A DNA stretch of 12,386 nt from Patescibacteria group bacterium UBA6065 (GTDB lineage Bacteria > Patescibacteriota > Minisyncoccia > Phycocordibacterales > UBA6065). Each line of letters opens with the position of its first letter. Position 1 is the first letter of the stretch. The position numbers and the translations under genes were made by a program. Below are positions 1 to 4,617 of the stretch, piece by piece. The stretch lies in NCBI GenBank assembly GCA_002428865.1, contig DIYB01000004.1, forward strand, positions 451-12,836, read 5' to 3'. The notes beneath the pieces are model-generated. The model was not told the origin of the DNA. It worked only from the letters and a program-made list of their open reading frames with translations, and ran no database searches.

Positions 1-1
1 G

Positions 2-313
2 GGTACTATCCAGTGTAACGGCTTGTGCTCGGCATCGACGCCGTCTGACGCAAGCTGCCCAGTCTACGGTTGTACTGATCCTGGAGCATCAAACTACAAT
101 GCAAGCGCGACCATAAATGACGGGTCGTGTACGTATCCTGTTGCTACATGTCCGGCTCGTTTGGGCTGGTCGGCATGTCCCGTTTGGATTCCTCAAAGTC
201 CGGTGGGATCATCACTGATCTACGAGTCTCAAGAGTGTATTGATGCCGGAGGTTACGCGGGCATGATTGCTGACTGCGAGGGTCCTAATGCGTGGCATCT
301 TCAATCACTATAG
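2..313 (+). CDS. Secreted Cys-rich surface protein, 3' end only
   Basis: The frame is open from base 2 and has no convincing start, so this is the C-terminal 103 residues of a longer protein cut by the window edge. It is rich in cysteine (ten in this piece) and small residues. It contains a motif of the form GCTDPGASNYN..A...DGSCTY, a short Cys-bounded repeat found in many large secreted or surface proteins of uncultured bacteria, and before it a CSASTPSDASC segment. The Cys pairs probably form disulfides outside the cell. The last 50 residues (CPARLGWSACPVWIP... to the terminal QSL) match no domain I recognise. No enzymatic function can be assigned. It ends 192 bases before the next gene with no clear intrinsic terminator. 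Surface location is inferred from composition; the coding call is firm, the function is not. Confidence 0.75.
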   Translation, partial: GTIQCNGLCSASTPSDASCPVYGCTDPGASNYNASATINDGSCTYPVATCPARLGWSACPVWIPQSPVGSSLIYESQECIDAGGYAGMIADCEGPNAWHLQSL

Positions 314-330
314 AATTTTATAATATATTT

Positions 331-418
331 TTCTGATATATAATTTGTTGATAAAGGAGACAAATTTAAGAAATTAATCGCACTAATATCAGAATTTTTA
401 AGCCAGTTCTGATATATA
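331..418. repeat. Direct and inverted repeats in AT-rich spacer
   Basis: The 192-base gap 314-505 is much more AT-rich than its surroundings and holds no gene. The 12-mer TTCTGATATATA occurs at 331-342 and again at 407-418. An inverted copy of its first nine bases, ATATCAGAA, lies between them at 386-394. The inverted copy can therefore pair with either direct copy; pairing 386-394 with 407-415 gives a 9-bp stem with a 12-nt loop. No U-tract follows, so it is not a standard terminator. It might be an operator pair or alternative RNA folds. Function is unknown. Confidence 0.5.
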
Positions 419-505
419 GGTTGTTGTGTCAGTGTGTGTATTATTGACCTCAATGTGCTTGATCTATAGGTGGTGTAAATTTGGGATAAATCATAAAAAT
501 TAAAC

Positions 506-967
506 ATGAAAAATATCATTATCGCCTTTGTTGTCGTGGGTATAATCTTGGTTGCAGCGTCATATATGCGTACCGAGTCCGAATCAGGCACTGAGAATCA
601 GGTTGAGAATGTGGTTCGGGATACAGTGTCAGATGTCGCGCCACCTGTTCCTACCGCAAGTTCGACTCAGGCAGAGAGGATTGAGTATGTACGATATATG
701 ACGAGTGTTGCTGTTGTCGGCACTGAACTTGATGTATCAGACTGTTCAACGGTCAAACCATCGGTACTTGAGATTCCTATCGACGACACGCTGTCGCTCG
801 TTAATTCGTCTAATGAAGCCGTTTTCATACAGATCCCAGCATTTGGTGGAACGTCTGTCCCCCCAAAAGGTCAGGCGACTATTCGTGTGGATGTAGTACC
901 GTCTCCTGGTCTGTGGCCTGTTACGTGTGATACCACAGAGAGGGCGGCGCTTCTGCACGTTCGCTAG
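506..967 (+). CDS. Membrane-anchored protein, possible cupredoxin-like fold
   Basis: This is a 153-residue protein. Residues 3-20 form one hydrophobic N-terminal segment, probably an uncleaved anchor, followed by a polar Ser/Glu/Pro-rich linker to about residue 58. The remaining ~95 residues look like a small all-beta domain. The pattern 'V.DC..VKPSVLEIPIDDTLSLVNSSNEAVFIQIP...VPPKGQ' then '..PGLWPVTC' resembles the strand order of cupredoxins, but the His/Met copper ligands are absent; only C80 and C141 are present and could form a disulfide. No copper binding should be assumed. There is no clear Shine-Dalgarno; the region before the ATG is A-rich. It lies upstream of pilB, so a role at the cell surface or in pilus biology is possible but only suggested by position. 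Confidence 0.7.
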   Translation: MKNIIIAFVVVGIILVAASYMRTESESGTENQVENVVRDTVSDVAPPVPTASSTQAERIEYVRYMTSVAVVGTELDVSDCSTVKPSVLEIPIDDTLSLVNSSNEAVFIQIPAFGGTSVPPKGQATIRVDVVPSPGLWPVTCDTTERAALLHVR

Positions 968-1017
968 GGTATGACAGCGTGATCCGATTCGGATGCTACG
1001 TCAGGGTGCGTGAGTGC

Positions 1018-1026
1018 TGGTATAAT
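1018..1026 (+). promoter_or_regulatory. Extended -10 promoter element for pilB
   Basis: The sequence TGG-TATAAT is a perfect extended -10 (TGN + TATAAT). It ends 10 bases before the ATG at 1037. No good -35 is visible, as is usual for extended -10 promoters. Transcription would start around 1033, giving an almost leaderless mRNA. This favours ATG 1037 over the in-frame GTG at 1010, which lies upstream of the -10. Confidence 0.6.
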
Positions 1027-1036
1027 AAGCTCATCT

Positions 1037-2785
1037 ATGTTCATCGAGGAAAAGGAACTCAAGAAGTTTATTGCTGACTCAGGGCTCGTGTCCAAAAAGG
1101 ATCTTGCTGACGCTGAGAAGCGAGCTCATGAGAAAAATCAGACTCTCGGTGATACCCTCGTCTCTCTAGGGAAAATAAGTGCTGATGATTTGCGCAAGAT
1201 GCAGGCATATGTGCTCGGTATCCCATTCGTGGATCTCAAGGGGCAGAAGATTGATTTTGACGTCCTCTCACTTATTCCTGAGCCAATTGCTCGTAATCAC
1301 AACATAGTCGCATTCAAGAAAACCCCTGACACGCTTGAGGTTGCGATGCTCGATACAGACGATCTCTCTGCAGTTGATTTCGTGAGAAAAAAGGTTGGTC
1401 TACGGATCCTTCCGCGCCTCACTGATAGCGACTCGATCAAATCAGTGCTCCTGCAGTACCAAAAGAGTCTCAAGGCAGAGTTCGGTGACCTTATCAAACA
1501 GGAGACTTCTACACTTCGCGCACTCTCTGAGGAAGTAGCCGAGGGGACTGCGAGCGACGATCTCAAAAAGATGGCCGAAGATCTACCGGTGGTGAGGATC
1601 GTTGACACTCTTCTTAAACACGCAATACTCCAAAACGCATCAGATATTCACGTTGAGCCCTTGGAGAAGGAACTCCTTGTTCGATATAGAATTGACGGCT
1701 TGCTCCATGACGCAATGGTTTTGCCAAAAAACGCTGAACCATCAATCACCGCACGCATCAAGGTGTTGTCCAACCTCAAACTCGACGAGAAGCGATTGCC
1801 ACAAGATGGTCGGTTCAAGGTCGAGATGAATGGTGAAAAAGTGTCGCTTCGTGTCTCCATACTACCGACATTCTATGGAGAAAAAACAGTTATGCGTCTT
1901 CTTCGAGAGGGGGGTGGCAATTTCACACTCGATCACCTCGGTTTCCATGGTGAAAATCTCGAACGCATTCATACCGCCACAAAACTCTCTACGGGTATGA
2001 TACTCGCCACTGGTCCGACTGGATCAGGTAAATCAACAACGCTCTATACCATTCTCGACATTTTGAATACCCCAGATGTGAACATTTCAACCGTTGAGGA
2101 TCCAGTCGAGTATCAAATGCCGAGGGTTAATCAAACCCAAGTTCGTCCTGATATCGGCTTCACCTTTGCTGCAGGGCTTCGTAGTCTTGTGCGACAAGAC
2201 CCCGATATTATTATGGTCGGTGAAATTCGTGACAATGAGACAGCGAGTTTGGCGGTGAACGCTGCTCTCACTGGTCACCTCGTGCTCTCGACGTTGCATA
2301 CCAATAGCTCTGCGGGCTCGATACCACGACTCCTCGATATGAAGATCGAGCCATTTCTCCTTGCATCAACACTTGCGATTGTGATTGGTCAGCGTCTTGT
2401 TCGTCGTCTCGATGATAAACGCGAACGACGCCCGCTTACTTCGGCTGAGCTCTCTGCACTGGGTAAGGTTGTCGACCTCGATCGAATGCTCACCCTTTTG
2501 CGGAGTGAAAAAGTGATTGGGCCAAATGAGAAATGGGACGCGGTCATGTTTGGTGTACCAAAACCGACCGGTGACAGCGATGGATACAAGAGTCGTATTG
2601 GTATTCACGAGGTACTGAGGATGTCTCCAGCCGTTAAAGATCTCGTTATGCGAGGAGCAACATCTGATGAGATTGAGGCTCAAGCAAAGAAAGAGGGGAT
2701 GATCACGATGCTTGAAGACGGTATTTTCAAGGCTGCACAAGGGTATACGACAATTGAGGAAGTACTTCGTGTCATCAGTGAGTAG
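1037..2785 (+). CDS. pilB: Type IV pilus assembly ATPase PilB (GspE family)
   Basis: A 582-residue hexameric motor ATPase that powers pilus extension on the cytoplasmic face, working with PilC. Residues 1-145 form an MshEN-type N-terminal domain. The ATPase core has Walker A GPTGSGKS (326-333), the Asp/Glu box STVEDPVEY (351-359), Walker B DIIMVGEIRD (390-399) and the His box HLVLSTLHTN (414-423). The C-terminal part ends normally. The zinc-binding tetracysteine (CxxC...CxxC) of most GspE/PilB proteins is missing: the region 450-522 has no cysteine and reads KPTGDSDGYKSRIGIHE where CxxC-GY-GR-GI-E is usual. I chose ATG 1037 because a TATAAT box lies between it and the alternative GTG 1010. 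The next pilus gene, pilC, is 2.9 kb downstream, separated by the retroelement. The family assignment is firm. Confidence 0.96.
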   Translation: MFIEEKELKKFIADSGLVSKKDLADAEKRAHEKNQTLGDTLVSLGKISADDLRKMQAYVLGIPFVDLKGQKIDFDVLSLIPEPIARNHNIVAFKKTPDTLEVAMLDTDDLSAVDFVRKKVGLRILPRLTDSDSIKSVLLQYQKSLKAEFGDLIKQETSTLRALSEEVAEGTASDDLKKMAEDLPVVRIVDTLLKHAILQNASDIHVEPLEKELLVRYRIDGLLHDAMVLPKNAEPSITARIKVLSNLKLDEKRLPQDGRFKVEMNGEKVSLRVSILPTFYGEKTVMRLLREGGGNFTLDHLGFHGENLERIHTATKLSTGMILATGPTGSGKSTTLYTILDILNTPDVNISTVEDPVEYQMPRVNQTQVRPDIGFTFAAGLRSLVRQDPDIIMVGEIRDNETASLAVNAALTGHLVLSTLHTNSSAGSIPRLLDMKIEPFLLASTLAIVIGQRLVRRLDDKRERRPLTSAELSALGKVVDLDRMLTLLRSEKVIGPNEKWDAVMFGVPKPTGDSDGYKSRIGIHEVLRMSPAVKDLVMRGATSDEIEAQAKKEGMITMLEDGIFKAAQGYTTIEEVLRVISE

Positions 2786-2869
2786 GATTTGTATAGCGGT
2801 GTTTGGTGTAAGGGATAAAAATGGCTCAATTGAGGTGTCCCAGAACACTATTCTATGGGGTTTTATATG

Positions 2870-2898
2870 TTGACAGGTTCTTACGTAAGGTGTATAAT
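2870..2898 (+). promoter_or_regulatory. Consensus sigma70-type promoter of the DGR target gene
   Basis: TTGACA at 2870-2875 and TATAAT at 2893-2898 are both perfect matches, separated by the optimal 17 bases. It is the strongest promoter visible in the window. Transcription should start near 2905, leaving a leader of about 180 nt before the target start codon. Confidence 0.85.
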
Positions 2899-2930
2899 AA
2901 TACTAGGATAGCATATTGAAATCTTGCGAA

Positions 2931-3058
2931 TTACGGCGTTCTTTGAGTCCATCCGACGAGGTGGATTGAAGGAACGCCGTAACAACCAAACCCGAAAGGG
3001 ACGATGTTCACCAAACTTGGATAAGTCAACAATCGCATGTCGCGAGACTTGATAAGTC
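2931..3058 (+). promoter_or_regulatory. Structured 5' leader of the target gene
   Basis: The leader between the promoter and the target ORF is dense in hairpins. TTACGGCGTTC (2931-2941) pairs perfectly with GAACGCCGTAA (2972-2982), an 11-bp stem with further pairing inside (TCCA..CC/GG.TGGA). CCC-GAAA-GGG (2991-3000) and GTC-GCGA-GAC (3039-3048) are small stems with GNRA-type tetraloops. Two related palindromic elements, ACTTGGATAAGT (3015-3026) and GACTTGATAAGTC (3046-3058), lie about 32 bp apart. It matches no riboswitch I recognise. It may control translation or stability of the target mRNA, bind a regulator, or belong to the DGR mechanism. Confidence 0.55.
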
Positions 3059-3084
3059 CAAAACAAAAAGGATACGTTAGCATC

Positions 3085-3786
3085 ATGTCTAATCCGTCCA
3101 ATATCAGTATCGGACTCATGCACGAAGTCACTAAGACCGCCTGCAAAGCTGGTTTTGAAACGAGTGATTTTACTGTGATGGCCCAGAACGAAGCCAAGCT
3201 CCGCAAAATCCTCGGATACTTGCGTGGCGAAGCCGAAATCGTCCTCAAAGTGACCGATAAGGTCGCTACGACCATCATCCAAAAGACCACCGATCTGCTC
3301 AAGCTCGTGAAGGAAGTCGCACTTCCTGCGACGGGCGAGAAGAGGGTCGGGGAATGCTTCATCGGTCCGCGGTATTATTACCGCGACAACGACCTCGACA
3401 ATTGGCTTCCTAAGGTCCAGTCGGCGAGGACGGAAAGCAAATCGAGCGTCTGGCAACTCAAAAAAGAGCTGACCTTCAAGGAGATCGCGCAGGCAATCCT
3501 CGGGGTGGACGAGGCCAGTATCAATGACCTCGCCAAAGGCCTCGTTGCTGGTGGTCATACGGTCGCCCTTTCCCAAATCGAAGCACTCATTGAGTGCACT
3601 GAGGATGGAAAGGATGTCGGTCTCCGCACCGATGGTTGGGGCAACTTCTTTTTTGTCGAAGACAAAGATGGAGGAGTTTCCGTTGTGCGCGTGTATCGGC
3701 GCGGCAGGCAGTGGAGCGTCTACGTCTCTCGTCTCGACTGCGACGTTCGCTGGGATGTCGAGACTCGGTTCTTCTCTCGCAAGTGA
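3085..3786 (+). CDS. DGR target (variable) protein, C-terminal VR
   Basis: A 233-residue protein whose last 36 codons (198-233) are the VR. The N-terminal part has a helical look: residues 30-80 are rich in Lys/Leu/Val/Thr; 118-170 include KELTFKEIAQAILGVDEASI and QIEALIE helices; then GWGNFFFVED (184-193) leads into VR beta strands. No signal peptide, transmembrane segment or named domain is visible, so it may be cytoplasmic or leave by a non-Sec route. Residues differing from TR are Y204, R206, G207, S211, Y213, S215, C219, V221, D224 and T227. ATG 3085 is preferred: AAGGA lies 12 bases upstream, whereas the alternative in-frame ATG 3037 has no ribosome-binding site and sits inside a hairpin-rich leader. 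It probably binds a variable ligand. Whether the fold is the C-type lectin type of other DGR targets I cannot tell. Confidence 0.9.
   Translation: MSNPSNISIGLMHEVTKTACKAGFETSDFTVMAQNEAKLRKILGYLRGEAEIVLKVTDKVATTIIQKTTDLLKLVKEVALPATGEKRVGECFIGPRYYYRDNDLDNWLPKVQSARTESKSSVWQLKKELTFKEIAQAILGVDEASINDLAKGLVAGGHTVALSQIEALIECTEDGKDVGLRTDGWGNFFFVEDKDGGVSVVRVYRRGRQWSVYVSRLDCDVRWDVETRFFSRK
3675..3782 (+). repeat. DGR variable repeat (VR)
   Basis: Collinear with TR at an offset of 404 bases. Differences from TR are at 3694 (T), 3700 (C), 3701 (G), 3704 (G), 3716 (G), 3721 (T), 3727 (T), 3728 (C), 3739 (T), 3740 (G), 3745 (G), 3746 (T), 3754 (G), 3764 (C), plus 3780 (C) at the 3' edge. All correspond to A in TR; no other TR base differs. 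The final identical block 3765-3779 (TCGGTTCTTCTCTCG) is A-free in TR and probably contains the initiation-of-mutagenic-homing (IMH) function. VR ends two bases before the target stop codon. Confidence 0.96.
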
Positions 3787-3815
3787 CACTTGGATCCTCA
3801 GGTCCTCTGTCACTT
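3781..3815 (+). other. Hairpin/cruciform abutting VR
   Basis: AAGTGACA (3781-3788) pairs perfectly with TGTCACTT (3808-3815), an 8-bp stem around a 19-nt loop. The left arm starts in the last two bases of VR and contains the target stop codon TGA (3784-3786). In the BPP-1 DGR an 8-bp hairpin just downstream of VR is needed for efficient cDNA integration; the position here matches but the loop is longer than the 4-nt loop known there. Function is inferred. Confidence 0.6.
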
Positions 3816-3819
3816 CTTC

Positions 3820-3859
3820 ATACCCTAGTTTCCATAAGGAAACTAGGGTATTGTTTTTA
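3820..3859 (+). terminator. Strong hairpin terminator after the target gene
   Basis: ATACCCTAGTTTCC (3820-3833) and GGAAACTAGGGTAT (3838-3851) form a perfect 14-bp stem with the 4-nt loop ATAA, followed by TGTTTTTA. It fits a rho-independent terminator for the target mRNA. Because it has a 4-nt loop and lies 37 bases from VR, it may instead or also serve as the DGR cruciform. Confidence 0.85.
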
Positions 3860-3973
3860 TGAATATAGCTGACATTCACGGCGAGAGCTTTGGATGGCTT
3901 GTTCCGGTCAGGACCTACTGCCCGAAAAAAATGAAAAAGTTGGTGTCGCATGCTATCGCATTTTGATGCGGAA

Positions 3974-3979
3974 TACAAT
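3974..3979 (+). promoter_or_regulatory. Possible -10 box for TR RNA
   Basis: The gene-free stretch 3787-4212 holds the post-VR hairpins, TR and its terminator. TR must be transcribed from the plus strand to place adenines in the template RNA. The best -10 match upstream is TACAAT (five of six), with no good -35. A small hairpin CGCAT-TTTG-ATGCG (3957-3970) lies just before it, and GGGAG-CGA-CTCCC (4016-4028) lies between it and TR. This is a weak call; read-through from 2870 is an alternative. Confidence 0.25.
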
Positions 3980-4078
3980 TCAACCCCGAGAGCGACCTAC
4001 ATTTCTTTGGAAATTGGGAGCGACTCCCTCGTGTCATATTCAAAGGGTGGTGGTACGGAAGGTGTGTGGCACAGAGTA

Positions 4079-4186
4079 AGTTTCCGTTGTGCGCGTGAAT
4101 CGGAACGACAGGCAGTGGAACGTCAACGTCAATCGTCTCGACAACGACAATCGCTGGAATGTCGAGAATCGGTTCTTCTCTCGAAA
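4079..4186 (+). repeat. DGR template repeat (TR)
   Basis: Read in the VR frame, it carries nine AAY codons and one GAC at the positions that vary in the target, giving the pattern W-N-V-N-V-N-R-L-D-N-D-N-R-W-N. AAY codons cannot mutate to a stop when only A changes, the usual design of DGR templates. The flanks 4080-4097 and 4169-4183 contain no adenine and are identical to VR. Of about 23 adenines between 4098 and 4168, 14 differ in VR. TR has no start codon with a ribosome-binding site and is non-coding. Confidence 0.96.
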
Positions 4187-4198
4187 CTATTTCATTTT

Positions 4199-4236
4199 CT
4201 CTCGCTATGGATTCATCCCTTGCGAGAGTTTTTGTT
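4199..4236 (+). terminator. Terminator just after TR
   Basis: CTCTCGC (4199-4205) pairs with GCGAGAG (4222-4228), a 7-bp stem with a 16-nt loop, followed by TTTTTGTT (4229-4236). This would end a TR transcript about 50 nt after the repeat. It overlaps the 3' end of the avd-like gene on the other strand, but no T-tract follows in that direction, so it is a plus-strand terminator only. The long loop makes it weaker than the one at 3820. Confidence 0.6.
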
Positions 4237-4617
4237 CCCCAAGAACTTTTTCCAGCTTGATACCTCTCTGCCTATTTGGTCAAGTTCTTTACTGATAGGT
4301 ATATAAATCTTTTCTTTCAAGTGTTTGTTTTCCCATGATATCTGCATAAAGAATTTTAAAACGTCGAGTCGTATTACACACTTTGTTATAAGTTCAATCT
4401 TTTCTCGTTGCTGTGAGAAAGTCGCAAGGAATTGGATTTCGAGTATTTCTAAGAAAAGATTTTCTATTTTACCACCGAGACCGAAACGAAATGGCTTAGG
4501 AAAGCTATCTGAAACATGTTGCCATGTTTTATATACATTTTTTGTTCGTACGAGCACTGGCACATTCGGTCGGGGGGGGGTAACCTCAGAGGTATGAGCC
4601 GTATTCAATGTATTCAT
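4213..4617 (-). CDS. avd: Avd-like four-helix-bundle DGR accessory protein
   Basis: A 134-residue protein of the Avd/bAvd four-helix-bundle family, which binds the DGR reverse transcriptase and template RNA and is needed for mutagenic cDNA synthesis. Family hallmarks seen: VYKTWQ (28-33), FPKPFRFGLGGKIENLFLEILE (39-60), the basic helix with RLDVLKFFMQISWE (83-96), and ISKELDQIGREVSSWKKFL (108-126). Length fits the family (about 120-130). It is encoded opposite to target, TR and RT, in the space between TR and RT. The start is uncertain. ATG 4617 adds about 18 non-conserved residues containing a C9 run and overlaps the RT gene by 24 bp; GTG 4563, after the C9 run, would give 116 residues, closer to the conserved core. 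Plus-strand frames here lack any family resemblance. Gene symbol is by homology. Confidence 0.85.
   Translation of the reverse strand: MNTLNTAHTSEVTPPRPNVPVLVRTKNVYKTWQHVSDSFPKPFRFGLGGKIENLFLEILEIQFLATFSQQREKIELITKCVIRLDVLKFFMQISWENKHLKEKIYIPISKELDQIGREVSSWKKFLGNKNSRKG
4572..4580 (+). repeat. Nine-guanine homopolymer at the avd/RT divergent starts
   Basis: A run of nine G lies 13 bases before the RT ATG (4594). On the minus strand it is a C9 run in codons 13-16 of the avd-like ORF (if ATG 4617 is used). Runs of this length slip during replication and are used as phase switches in other bacteria. Homopolymer length is also error-prone in sequencing. Confidence 0.9.

Noticed and set aside
2821-2919. 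Small frame of 32 codons starting MAQLRC after an AAGGG ribosome-site-like sequence
   Set aside because: It runs straight through the consensus promoter of the DGR target, has no recognisable homology and is too short to support. It could be a gene remnant left by DGR insertion, but nothing proves that.
3037-3084. Upstream ATG 3037 as the start of the DGR target
   Set aside because: No Shine-Dalgarno, lies in the hairpin-rich leader within palindromic elements, and adds only 16 residues of non-domain sequence; ATG 3085 has AAGGA upstream.
2881-3978. Long minus-strand frame of 365 codons over the target gene
   Set aside because: It is a shadow of the target gene; the plus strand has the promoter, terminator, VR at the 3' end and TR match in the correct orientation. 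The minus-strand product shows no family features.
4089-4295. Plus-strand frame across TR that would encode a VR-like peptide of 68 residues
   Set aside because: It is the TR read in the VR frame plus read-through into the complement of avd. It has no ribosome-binding site, its coding-like look comes from TR mirroring VR, and TR function is as non-coding RNA.
4300-4308. TTGGTC (4276) plus TATATA (4300) as a plus-strand promoter for RT
   Set aside because: Spacing of 18 is acceptable, but the -35 is poor, the region is AT-rich and lies inside the avd-like gene, and the RT leader would be about 285 nt. Not supported enough to annotate; the RT promoter remains unidentified.
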